From positions 1 through 64,000 of the forward strand of contig NZ_JBHRSS010000006.1 in assembly GCF_042643355.1 (NCBI RefSeq): DNA of 64,000 nucleotides, in the 5' to 3' direction. Positions within the stretch are counted from its first letter, which is position 1. Each line of letters opens with the position of its first letter. This DNA is from Salinisphaera aquimarina (lineage in GTDB: Bacteria > Pseudomonadota > Gammaproteobacteria > Nevskiales > Salinisphaeraceae). The position numbers and the translations under genes are program-made. A model generated the notes under the pieces. It had not been told where the DNA came from. It saw only the letters and a list, made by a program, of their open reading frames with translations, and searched no databases. This document shows positions 16,847 to 25,319 of this stretch, one piece after another.

Positions 16847-17917
16847 CTATCGAAATTCGTAGAAATTTCGGTCCGGAATATAGCGCAGGCTCTGTTCCGC
16901 GGTCTTGCCGTTGAACGCGGCCTGGAAGAACTTGCGTACGTCGTCGTTCTTTTCCACCGGCTTGTCTTCGAAATAGGCGTGCGCGTTGCCGACCCAGGCA
17001 GCGCTGGTGAAATTCACATAGGTGGCCTTGCGGCTATCGAGGGCAAACAGGCTGTGACCGAGGCGTGCCAGCTGCTCGTCGCCGGCCTTGATCCGCGACG
17101 CCGCCAGGGCGCGATCGTCCTCGTTGATCGCCACGTACAGCCGGCGCCGGAACTTTAGCCGGTCCACCCACTCGGCGTGGCCGGCGTTGTTGGTATCGGC
17201 CGCGGCCAGCACGATGTTGTCGAACAACAGCTGGTTGCCTTCGATGTTCGACGACTTGAGCATCTGCTTGAGCACGTAGTTGCCCATGCTGTGAAACATG
17301 GCGTTGATCGTGAACGGGCAGGCCTTGTCCATGAGCTCGGTGAACAGCGCATCCCGGGCTTCGGCGTTATCCGGATGCTTCTCGCGTGCCCTGTTCGCCA
17401 GTTCCAGGCGGGTCTCTTCCGTGAAACGAGCGAGATAGCCAGCAGCGATCGCCATCGTTCGATCGAGCGCGCCGGCGGATACTCGGGCGTCGCGCTTGTC
17501 GCTCTTGTAGCTTGCCGTACCGCTGACGATGCCGCCGCCGTTGGCCGGCCAGCTGAACGGCAACACGATCACGCCGTAGTTCTTCTCCAGTTCCTGCGAG
17601 CGGCGCAGCACGTCGTGGATATCATTATTGAAGCCGTGCACGAAGAACAGCACGTTGCGTTTTTCGTCGCGCGCCTGGCACAGCACCTTCCGGGCCACGT
17701 AGTAGCTGCCGAACGCGGTGCGATTGGCCGGCGCGTCCACTTCCGCCTTCATGGCCGCGGTGAGCCGGTCGGCGATTATCTCGAGATCCCAGCCTGAGCC
17801 TGCCACGAGCGCTTCGAACAGACGCAATTCGTTGGGCCCCTGGGCATTCGGTTTGGGCCCGAGCTTGTCCACGCCCTGGCTGTTCGGGCGGACCTGGCGG
17901 TTGGTGACGCCGTACAT
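16847..17917 (-). CDS. DUF900 alpha/beta hydrolase
   Basis: The 356-residue protein belongs to the DUF900 group of alpha/beta hydrolases. It has the oxyanion-hole strand VLFFVHGFNN (residues 89-98), the nucleophile elbow FHSMGNY with Ser210 and a following AAADTNN Asp segment; a catalytic His is likely in the C-terminal third. No signal peptide is seen at the chosen start, MYGVTNRQ, which follows the haem peroxidase stop by one base (TGACATG), implying translational coupling. A longer start 25 codons upstream would lie inside the peroxidase gene. The substrate is unknown; pairing with a peroxidase suggests joint action on an oxidised lipid or ester, which is inference only. Confidence 0.8.
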   Translation of the reverse strand: MYGVTNRQVRPNSQGVDKLGPKPNAQGPNELRLFEALVAGSGWDLEIIADRLTAAMKAEVDAPANRTAFGSYYVARKVLCQARDEKRNVLFFVHGFNNDIHDVLRRSQELEKNYGVIVLPFSWPANGGGIVSGTASYKSDKRDARVSAGALDRTMAIAAGYLARFTEETRLELANRAREKHPDNAEARDALFTELMDKACPFTINAMFHSMGNYVLKQMLKSSNIEGNQLLFDNIVLAAADTNNAGHAEWVDRLKFRRRLYVAINEDDRALAASRIKAGDEQLARLGHSLFALDSRKATYVNFTSAAWVGNAHAYFEDKPVEKNDDVRKFFQAAFNGKTAEQSLRYIPDRNFYEFR

Positions 17918-17918
17918 G

Positions 17919-19442
17919 TCAGCTGCAAACGTTCGAGACGCCGGCAAAATCGAGCAGTCCCGCCAGACCGCCCACGGCTGCACTCGATTCATCGAGCGTC
18001 ACCCCCAGCTCGATATCGATGGCGTCGTCGTGCAGGTTGTTCAGATAACTGTTGTGGTCCTGTTTGACCAGACCGACCATGGTTTCCGCCACCAGCCGGC
18101 TACCGACTTCGCCGAGCCGGTTGCCATCCTGCTGCACCGCCGCTTCGCGCAGGATGTAATACCACAGCGGCGTGCGGTGATCGAAATACGTATCCTCCAG
18201 CATCTCGACCATCTCGGGGCTCTCGCCGTCCTTGATGTCGGCGGTGCTCAGCGGCAGGATGCCGAACGCGTCGCAGATCGCCTGCCCGGTCGGCAGACTC
18301 AGGCTATAGCCTCGCAGCAGGTTGCTGCGGGCGAGATGTCGGAGTACCGGGTCGGTCGCGCGTCCACCCACGGGCAACGTGAACAGGCCCCGGGAGATCT
18401 TCGAGTCGATCTTGCGCGCCATCTGCACCCCGGACCCGCTGCCGACCAGCAGGGACCAATCGACAACCCGCGCGGGGATCAGCTGGCCATCGCTGGCATC
18501 GAAATTCGTCGCCCTGCCGGCCGGCCCCAGCAGGTCGCCGATACCGACTTCGCCGGAGGTGGCGTTGAGCCGGTAGAACGGCCGGATCATGGAATGGGCG
18601 AAACGATAGGCGGCCGCCGAGAACTCCAGTGGCATGAACGCTGCACCCTTGCCCGACGTCGCGCCGATGAAGCGCGGCCCGTTGGCGAGCGTGTCGTCGA
18701 CCACTGCCGGGTCGCACACCTGTTTCAGATAGTCGTTGACCACCACATACTGATAGGCCCAGCGCACGAGTTGGCGCGCGCGGATGTATTTCTGCTTGTT
18801 GTCGGAGCCCGGCTGGGCATCGTGCGCCGCGTTATAGAAGCGCAGAAACGCGGTCTGAAGCTGACCGATGATGACGTTCTCGTCGTTGCGCGCGTCCGCG
18901 ATGATGGCGTTATGCGTGCCCGCTTCACGCGGCAGATCGACGCGATCGCCATCTGCGAACGCCACCAGCTTGAGATCGCTGTCGTAGAGCAGCTGCGACT
19001 GGGTGGTCGCCGCCGCCGATGCGCCGGCCAGGCCGGGCCCGTCGCCGAAGACACTGTCGAGATCGAACTGTGGCCGGCGCCCGTTGCGCATATTGGCGAC
19101 CACGAAATCCGGGTCGGCAGGCCGGACCGGTTCGGCACGGCCGATTTCGCTGACCGCGCCTTCGCGGTCGGTGCGCGCGGTGATGTCGTGGTCGGTGAAC
19201 TGGCCGAAATAGGTGAACGCGGCCGGAATAGTTGAATCGAACGATTCCTGCGGGTCGCCGATCTCGCCCGGGTCCGCCATCAGGTCTCCGAGCCGCTTGA
19301 GCCCGGCCACCGTCGCCTCGGTTTCCGGCAGCCGGCAAAGTCGCGAACGCGCTGCTTCGGGAAAAAAATAATCGAATGGCGTCGAGAAAAGAATCTCATC
19401 GTCGCCGGTTACACCGTCGATATGATTGATCTTCGTGAACAT
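17919..19442 (-). CDS. Animal-type haem peroxidase (peroxidase-cyclooxygenase superfamily)
   Basis: This 507-residue protein carries the catalytic set of the myeloperoxidase superfamily. Q81 and H85 lie in FGQFTDHDIT, whose D84 is at the position that esterifies haem in mammalian enzymes. R185 and E188 are in ARNDEN with the same R-x-x-E spacing as mammalian peroxidases. R280 and the proximal H283 are in YRFAHSMIRPF. No signal peptide is visible, so a cytoplasmic or non-classically exported enzyme is implied. It heads a two-gene unit with the DUF900 hydrolase. Bacterial members are sporadic and mostly uncharacterised. Confidence 0.88.
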   Translation of the reverse strand: MFTKINHIDGVTGDDEILFSTPFDYFFPEAARSRLCRLPETEATVAGLKRLGDLMADPGEIGDPQESFDSTIPAAFTYFGQFTDHDITARTDREGAVSEIGRAEPVRPADPDFVVANMRNGRRPQFDLDSVFGDGPGLAGASAAATTQSQLLYDSDLKLVAFADGDRVDLPREAGTHNAIIADARNDENVIIGQLQTAFLRFYNAAHDAQPGSDNKQKYIRARQLVRWAYQYVVVNDYLKQVCDPAVVDDTLANGPRFIGATSGKGAAFMPLEFSAAAYRFAHSMIRPFYRLNATSGEVGIGDLLGPAGRATNFDASDGQLIPARVVDWSLLVGSGSGVQMARKIDSKISRGLFTLPVGGRATDPVLRHLARSNLLRGYSLSLPTGQAICDAFGILPLSTADIKDGESPEMVEMLEDTYFDHRTPLWYYILREAAVQQDGNRLGEVGSRLVAETMVGLVKQDHNSYLNNLHDDAIDIELGVTLDESSAAVGGLAGLLDFAGVSNVCS

Positions 19443-20218
19443 GGTCTACCCCGTTAGCCCCTGACAAGGCCGATTGAAGAAGCCGTAGCGCCGAACGAGT
19501 CGCGCCGGGCCTCTGAAAGTGGTTTTTCTTGATTGTCCAAGCGCAGTTCTTCTTCAAGCGATCTGGCACAACATCCGTCTAGAGCCTTGTTTCTTCGCCG
19601 TATTCAGAAATTTTTCGACGCCCCCCGTTTCGGCAGATACGGCACAACAATTCGGTAACGAACTTTCAACGTCGCGTTGGCGAACCGCCGTCTCGACTCT
19701 TGGCCGGGTGCGATACGGTCCCGTGGGTACGCCGATCCGGAATCACGGCATGAAAAACGACCCCACCGTCACCGGCTGTACGCCGCTCGAACGAGCGATC
19801 CGACGCACGGGTTGCCACTTCGATCGTCGATTCGAACGGCTGGGTCGCAACGCGGCGGCGAAAAACCGCCCTGCCGTTGGCACCGCATGCTTCGATCCTG
19901 AGTCCGGGCTGGCCGACAAGCCGCTTGTCCGGCGTGGGCGCGGGATAGCGCATGGCCACCCGCGTCGCCTGCCGGGATTTCATCGCCTCCGGGCCGATGC
20001 CGAGTGTGAGTCCAATACAAAACATGACGGGCTCCGGTCACCGCACACGCAGTGTGCTCATAGCCGAAATAATCCTATCGCCGTGTTTTCTCGGAGCGCA
20101 TGGGCAGAAACAGCCTATTTTTTCGATTGCGCAAGGTCAGTCTTTGCGGCGCCGCCCGTCGAGTAATAGGATCTGTACGGGGGCCGTCCGCCTGCTTGAC
20201 ACACTTCTGGAGATCGCA
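19443..20218. other. Intergenic region of about 775 bp between peroxidase and luxR-type genes
   Basis: It should hold the divergent promoters of the minus-strand peroxidase gene and the plus-strand regulator. A 215-codon plus-strand frame (19519-20166) and a 119-codon minus-strand frame (19666-20025) overlap each other, show no domain and have biased Arg/Ala composition, so neither is called. No repeat or RNA gene was recognised. Confidence 0.4.
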
Positions 20219-20935
20219 ATGCGTGCGACCCGATCCGGTGTTTGCTCTGCCAGGCCCATATCGACTCGATACGCCGCGTGGATGACGGCGCTGGACCAGC
20301 TTGGCTTGCCGTTGATCCTGTTCGATGCAAACGGGCAGGAGATCCATCGCACCGCGGCACTGGCCGCGATCCTGATTCAGGAAGTCGCGCCGCTGCAGAT
20401 GCAGGTTTTCACGGCCGCCAGACAAATCGCGCATGAACAGTCGATCTGTTCAGACACACAAGCAGCGCACAACGGGTTCAAACTGATGGCGGACGGCCAG
20501 CCCGCCACAACGATACACTTGGCGGCCACACACTGTTACAGCGTCCGGGCGGTTTTCATACCGGCCCCCGAAAGCCTCGCGACGGCGCCCCACCAGCGGC
20601 TTCTGCTGGTGGCACTGGATCGCCGCAGACCTGTTCTGCCATCAACGGATCAGCTGCGCACTCGATTCGCGTTGACGCGTCGAGAAGCCGATGTCGCGCT
20701 TCTGCTCGCCCAGCGCATGCAGAATGCAGAAATCGCCCGGACGCTGTGCGTGAGCGCACACACGGCACGCCACCACACCGAGCAGGTGCTAGGAAAGCTG
20801 AATGTCCACCGACGGGCCGAGGTCGCTCGGGTGGTCCAGAGCATCCATGTGGCAATAGCCGGTGCGATCCCCGGAATCGCGCTGACCGCATCGAACATTG
20901 CACGAAGTGTGCTCGATATCGGCTTCTGGGCGTGA
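20219..20935 (+). CDS. LuxR-family transcriptional regulator
   Basis: The 238-residue protein has a C-terminal LuxR helix-turn-helix (about residues 148-206): FALTRREADVALLLAQ, EIARTLCVSAHTARHHTEQV and LGKLNVHRRAEVARV. The N-terminal part (about 20-140) has a PAS-like start, LGLPLILFDANGQEIHRT, and no receiver or autoinducer domain that I recognise. The start MRATRSG is preceded by GGAG; the frame is open further upstream, but no good start is visible there. It stands alone; the aldo/keto reductase gene that follows is convergent. Its targets are unknown. Confidence 0.8.
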   Translation: MRATRSGVCSARPISTRYAAWMTALDQLGLPLILFDANGQEIHRTAALAAILIQEVAPLQMQVFTAARQIAHEQSICSDTQAAHNGFKLMADGQPATTIHLAATHCYSVRAVFIPAPESLATAPHQRLLLVALDRRRPVLPSTDQLRTRFALTRREADVALLLAQRMQNAEIARTLCVSAHTARHHTEQVLGKLNVHRRAEVARVVQSIHVAIAGAIPGIALTASNIARSVLDIGFWA

Positions 20936-21045
20936 GCCTATGCAACCGGGCGAGCTGCGCTGCACGTCACATCCATCAGCCGGGCGGCTACAGCAATGCC
21001 GGCGTGATCCGTTTCGCGCTCAAGACGTGTTGACGGCCGCCCTTC

Positions 21046-22005
21046 TCACATCGCCGCAATCGTCTCCCGCATGCGTTTTTGCATTGCCCGGTCCGGAAGC
21101 GCGCCGTAGCCCGCGTGCATGTTGTCCTCGAGATGCTTGGGGTCGCTGGTGGCCGGGATCACCGCGTTGACGGCGTCGTTGGCCAGCACGTACTTGAGCG
21201 CGAACTGGCCCCAGGAGAAGCAATCGAATTCCTGCGCATAGTCGGGCAGTTCCCGGCCCTTGACCTGACTGAAGAAACGACCGTCGTTATAAGCACGATT
21301 CACCAGCACCGCGATACCGCGATCGGCAGCCAGCGGCAGCAGACGCTGTTCCGCGTCCGGCGTCATGATCGAGTAGTTGAACTGCACGAAATCCATATCC
21401 TTGGTCGACATCTGATGTTCGAGCTCCTCGAACGCGCTGGTCAGATAATGAGTGATGCCGATATAACGCACCTGGCCGTCGGCCTTCATCCGCTCGAGCG
21501 TCTTCCACTGCGTTTCGAGATCGATGAAGTTATGGATCTGCATCAGATCGATCGGCTTGCCGAGCGCCTCGGTGGACTGCGCCATCTGGTCGATACCTGC
21601 CTGTCGGCCATTGATATGCACCTTGGTCGCCATGAACAACGCATCGCGCACGCCGGTATCGCGGGCGATCGCGCCGATATTCGTCTCGGCGTTGCCATAG
21701 GTGGGCGAGGTATCCACCAAAGTGCCGCCCATGGCGACGAATCGCTTCATCACCGTGCGCAGATCGGCGAGCGTGTCTTCGCTGCGGGTGGAAAACGAAC
21801 CGGACGAGCCCATGCCGATCACCGGCAGCATCTCGCCCGTGGACGGTATCTTGCGTGTTCGCATTGCCTTGGTCGCGTCGTCGGAGGTCATCTGCGCCAG
21901 ACTCATCTGCCACGGCATCAGTGCCAATCCGGCGCCCACTGCGCCGTATTGTAGAACCCGTCGGCGGCCGAAATCCTGGACAATCGATTTTTTTGATCCG
22001 GTCAT
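21046..22005 (-). CDS. Tat-exported aldo/keto reductase
   Basis: The 319-residue protein begins with a twin-arginine signal: SIVQDFGRRRVLQYGAVGAG, then a hydrophobic stretch and an Ala-x-Ala-like end near SLAQ (about residue 38). The remainder is an aldo/keto reductase barrel with catalytic Asp and Tyr in DTSPTYGNAE, Lys in ATKVHI and His in MQIHNF. Tat export implies folding with bound cofactor in the cytoplasm and a periplasmic role. The ATP/ADP-carrier-like gene ends 38 bp upstream on the same strand, so co-transcription is possible. The substrate is unknown. Confidence 0.85.
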   Translation of the reverse strand: MTGSKKSIVQDFGRRRVLQYGAVGAGLALMPWQMSLAQMTSDDATKAMRTRKIPSTGEMLPVIGMGSSGSFSTRSEDTLADLRTVMKRFVAMGGTLVDTSPTYGNAETNIGAIARDTGVRDALFMATKVHINGRQAGIDQMAQSTEALGKPIDLMQIHNFIDLETQWKTLERMKADGQVRYIGITHYLTSAFEELEHQMSTKDMDFVQFNYSIMTPDAEQRLLPLAADRGIAVLVNRAYNDGRFFSQVKGRELPDYAQEFDCFSWGQFALKYVLANDAVNAVIPATSDPKHLEDNMHAGYGALPDRAMQKRMRETIAAM

Positions 22006-22043
22006 GACATGGACTCCTTTATATTTCTTATTTATATTTTATT

Positions 22044-23318
22044 TCATCTACTTACTGTAGATTCTTCATGTTGTATCCGTGCACGGCCGAGGGCGATGCC
22101 GACGCCTGCCCAGAGCACGGCAAGCGGCACCGCGGCAAAGGCCAGGGCCGCCAGACCCAGGCCCAGCGCCGACAGGCCGGTGAATAGCCAGCCGGACGCC
22201 GCATCGCCGCCGCGATACACCACGGTGTCGATGAAATTCTTGGCCTTGTATTTGTCCTCTGCGCTGACCACCGAGAACAGCATTTCGCGGGCCGGTTTGG
22301 TGATTGCATAGTTGCCGGCCCGCCGTATGACCTGGAACACCACCAGCACCGTCAGCGTCGGCGCCAGCCCCAGCAGACCGAAACCCGCGGCGACGGCGAG
22401 CGGGATCAGGGCCAGCGCAAACGGCAAGCCCAGCCAGGCCACGAGCCGTGCGGTCGCAAAGAACTGCAGCGACAGAGTCAGCGTGTTGGTCGCCAGATCC
22501 ATCACCGCGAACACCTGCGTGCGTTGCGCGCTGCTGGAAAACGCATCCTGCACAATGCGGGCCTGCTCGAAATACAGGAAGGTCGATAGCGCGGAATAGA
22601 AGACGACGAAAAAACAGATACCGAGCAGATACGGCGAGCGCGCCACATGCGTCGCGCCCGCCCAGACGCTTTCACCGCGCACCCGCTCGCTGGCACGGCC
22701 ACGCGCGGCGCGGGCCCCGGGCGAGGCCATGACCGCCAGTGCGCAGCCCACGGCCGCGGCCAGAAACAAGGCCGACAGCGGCAACAGGTTTATCGGCCCG
22801 ATGCGCTCCGCCAGAATCGTCGTCAATCCGGGCCCGGCTATCGCGCCGACACTGCCGCCGGCGGCGATCAGCCCGAACAGGCGTAGTGCCTGTGTCTGCG
22901 AAAAGACATCGTTCATCACGCTCCAGAACAAGGAGATGACGAACAGATTGAACACACTCACCCATACGAAAAAGGCACGCGCTACCCATGCCGGCGCCAC
23001 ATCCAGCCGCATCAACACAAAGAACAACAGCAGATTGGCAATGAAGAACCCGTAGCTCGCGGTCACCAGCCCGCGTCGCGAGAAACGCGCCACGGCCCAG
23101 CCGAACAGCGGCACCACCGCCAGCATGAGCAGGAATGTCCCCGAGAACACCCAGGCGAGCGCATCCACGCCGCCCTGGATACCCATTTCGTCACGCACCG
23201 GCCGCAGGATGTAGTAACCGCACAGCAGGCAGAAGAAATAGGCAAACGACCACCCTACCGGGGCAAATTCGCCCGGCTCGAGCTTCAACACCGTCGCCAG
23301 GCGTCCTCGCTCAGCCAC
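22044..23318 (-). CDS. ATP/ADP carrier-like (NTP/NDP exchange) transporter of the MFS
   Basis: The 424-residue protein has about 12 membrane helices. Segments typical of the bacterial NTP/NDP antiporter-like family are GYYILRPVRDEMGI near residue 34, LFWSVMNDVFSQTQALRLFGLIAAGG near 130, and KPAREMLFSVVSAEDKYKAKNFIDTVVYRGGD near 345. True nucleotide exchange is known for plastids and obligate intracellular bacteria. Members in free-living bacteria are common but of untested function. A permease for another solute, or a generic MFS carrier, is therefore equally possible. Confidence 0.75.
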   Translation of the reverse strand: MAERGRLATVLKLEPGEFAPVGWSFAYFFCLLCGYYILRPVRDEMGIQGGVDALAWVFSGTFLLMLAVVPLFGWAVARFSRRGLVTASYGFFIANLLLFFVLMRLDVAPAWVARAFFVWVSVFNLFVISLFWSVMNDVFSQTQALRLFGLIAAGGSVGAIAGPGLTTILAERIGPINLLPLSALFLAAAVGCALAVMASPGARAARGRASERVRGESVWAGATHVARSPYLLGICFFVVFYSALSTFLYFEQARIVQDAFSSSAQRTQVFAVMDLATNTLTLSLQFFATARLVAWLGLPFALALIPLAVAAGFGLLGLAPTLTVLVVFQVIRRAGNYAITKPAREMLFSVVSAEDKYKAKNFIDTVVYRGGDAASGWLFTGLSALGLGLAALAFAAVPLAVLWAGVGIALGRARIQHEESTVSR

Positions 23319-23420
23319 GTTTGCTACATCCGTACAATTGCTTGCGCATCGAGGGCCTCGTGTTGAAACCAGCGGTAATAGTCCTTACCTACCCATGGTT
23401 GGTCAATACAGGAGCATTCA

Positions 23421-24251
23421 ATGCAACACGTCAACGCCAATGGCGCCGACATTCCTGCCATCGGGTTCGGTACGTTCGAACTGGAACCCGACGATGCACA
23501 GGAAATGGTCGCGCACGCCCTTCATGTCGGCTATCGGCATATTGATACCGCCCAGGCCTACAAGAACGAGCAGGCGGTGGGCAAAGGCATCAAACAGTCC
23601 GGTGTCGCACGGGAGGATATCTTTCTGACCACCAAGGTATGGACCGACCAGTTCGCCGATGGCGACCTGCAGGCCTCGGTTCGGCAAAGTCTCAGCAAGC
23701 TGGATACCGATTATCTGGACCTGTTGTTGCTGCACTGGCCGAATCCCGAAATCTCGCTTAAGGAAACCCTGGCTGCGCTCAACGAGGTCCGCGAACAGGG
23801 GCTGGTTCGGCATATCGGCATCAGCAATTTCACCAGCGCGCTGATCAACGAAGCGGTCTCGCAGGCGGGCGCTCCGCTGGCCACGGATCAGGTGGAATAT
23901 CACCCCTACCTGAGCCAGAAGCCGGTGCTGGACACCCTGGCCGAGCATCAGATGGCGCTGACCGCCTATTGCCCGCTGGCCCAGGGCCGCGTGTTCAAGG
24001 ATCCAACCCTGGAGCGCATCGGCAAGGCCCATGGCAAGAACGGTGGACAGGTTGCCCTGCGCTGGCTGGTTCAGCACGGCAACGTCATCGCCATTCCGCG
24101 CTCATCGAGCAAGGCACATGTGGCCAGCAATTTCGATATCTTCGATTTTGAACTGACCGACGAGCAAATGCGGGAAGTCGCCGGCCTGCATTCACCGGAC
24201 GGGCGGATCATCGACCCATCCTTCGCACCGGTGTGGGATAACGCTGCCTGA
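23421..24251 (+). CDS. Aldo/keto reductase (2,5-diketo-D-gluconate reductase-like)
   Basis: The compact 276-residue NADPH-dependent reductase has the complete tetrad: D42 and Y47 in HIDTAQAYKNE, K72 in TTKVW and H105 in LLLHWP. The NADP phosphate-binding IPRSSSKAHVASNF is at about 226-239. It is closest in form to the DkgA/DkgB group, which reduce methylglyoxal, diketogluconate and other small carbonyls. It has its own terminator at 24294-24328 and is divergent from the transporter gene, with about 100 bp between the two starts. Confidence 0.9.
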   Translation: MQHVNANGADIPAIGFGTFELEPDDAQEMVAHALHVGYRHIDTAQAYKNEQAVGKGIKQSGVAREDIFLTTKVWTDQFADGDLQASVRQSLSKLDTDYLDLLLLHWPNPEISLKETLAALNEVREQGLVRHIGISNFTSALINEAVSQAGAPLATDQVEYHPYLSQKPVLDTLAEHQMALTAYCPLAQGRVFKDPTLERIGKAHGKNGGQVALRWLVQHGNVIAIPRSSSKAHVASNFDIFDFELTDEQMREVAGLHSPDGRIIDPSFAPVWDNAA

Positions 24252-24293
24252 TTGAATGCGTACTGCTCGGCACCGGCCGACCGCCCGTTCGAA

Positions 24294-24328
24294 GAGCCGC
24301 GCCGGCTAGCATCCGGCGCGGCTTTTTT
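24294..24328 (+). terminator. Rho-independent terminator of the aldo/keto reductase gene
   Basis: An 11-bp stem AGCCGCGCCGG / CCGGCGCGGCT with a 7-nt loop is followed by TTTTTT, 43 bp past the stop codon. Confidence 0.92.
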
Positions 24329-24750
24329 CATGGGTGCCTGCGCCGGTTTCCCGCGATCAGACACCCGGCGTGGTACCAAGAATTTCGGTGCTGTTCGTAT
24401 GCTTGTACCAGCCAGTAAAATTAAGTTTTGCGCCTTCCACCCGGCCTCGCTGCGCCGCGGCTCAAGCCGTGTTTACCGAAGGATTCATAGGTAGAAACAC
24501 GGATGCGATATATTCATATCTGCAAGAGGTGTTCGGGGCCGAAGCTTGCGGTTTGCATTACGTACCAAGGCATACACGGCACGAACCGGCATTCGAGGCC
24601 ACGTCTAAGTCAGCAGAACCGGCTCACCCGTCGCTGAACCGGTATTTCCGTATTTTTTCCCATGGTGTAAACAGGAATCGGGATCGGCGAACTTTCAGAC
24701 ACAATAAACAAGACAAACAGTCCGCGGGTTCGGTGAACGAGGGCCCCGTC
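24329..24750. other. Intergenic region of about 420 bp before the hypothetical gene
   Basis: The reading frame of the following gene stays open back to about 24334, but the predicted extra 139 residues have no recognisable domain and irregular composition, so they are treated as leader. The stretch is visibly less GC-rich than its surroundings (for example around 24505-24530 and 24640-24720), typical of promoter-bearing DNA. No other feature was seen. Confidence 0.4.
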
Positions 24751-25245
24751 ATGCAGACAAGCGATTTACGTGTCCCATTCCAACCGTGTAGACGGCGGGG
24801 CGCAGGCGCGCGGCTGTTTCTGCCGCTGAAATCACAACGGTACGATTTTCTTCTGCGCTTCATCGATGGCGGCCAGGAGCGCTATCAGGTGAACTACACC
24901 GCGAGCATCGAGGCCAGGCAAGTCCGGCAGCACTGGCGCTACCGAGGGCATGCGTCGTGTCAGATCTCAATCTACAACAGAGCCGGGCAACGCTTCGAAC
25001 AGGCCGACACCGATCGCCGTGTGGAACTGTCGCAGCATGTGCGTGCCGCTGCGGCAGCCAGCATTCGTGGTCGGCGCGAGTACGCTTTCGAACGTGAATC
25101 ATCGTTGTCGGACGACGAATTCGACGAGATTGTCCAGTGGCTTACCGAGTCCTTTAACCTGGCCATCGTCGCCGACAAGCGCCGGGTCGAGAATCACTTC
25201 CGGCAGATGTACGACGGCCTGGAAGCCATATCCGAGATCGGTTAA
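24751..25245 (+). CDS. Hypothetical protein
   Basis: The 164-residue protein from MQTSDLRVPFQP is not recognised. It has a basic N-terminal third (CRRRGAGARLFLPLKSQRYDF), a probable beta-rich centre (RYQVNYTASIEARQVRQHWRYRG) and an acidic helical C-terminus (SSLSDDEFDEIVQWLTESFNLAIVADK). No signal peptide or membrane helix is visible. GAGGG lies about 9 bases before the ATG. The frame is open upstream, so a longer protein is possible. Neighbours give no hint of role. Confidence 0.5.
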   Translation: MQTSDLRVPFQPCRRRGAGARLFLPLKSQRYDFLLRFIDGGQERYQVNYTASIEARQVRQHWRYRGHASCQISIYNRAGQRFEQADTDRRVELSQHVRAAAAASIRGRREYAFERESSLSDDEFDEIVQWLTESFNLAIVADKRRVENHFRQMYDGLEAISEIG

Positions 25246-25319
25246 ACCGCCATTTTGCAAATGCCCTGCAGCGTAGTCCGTCGTAGCCCCGGGACACGAT
25301 AGCGGCGCGTCGGGCCTGT

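Noticed and set aside
19519..20166. 215-codon plus-strand frame before the LuxR gene
   Set aside because: No domain, no ribosome site, and it overlaps another equally poor frame on the opposite strand; treated as intergenic.
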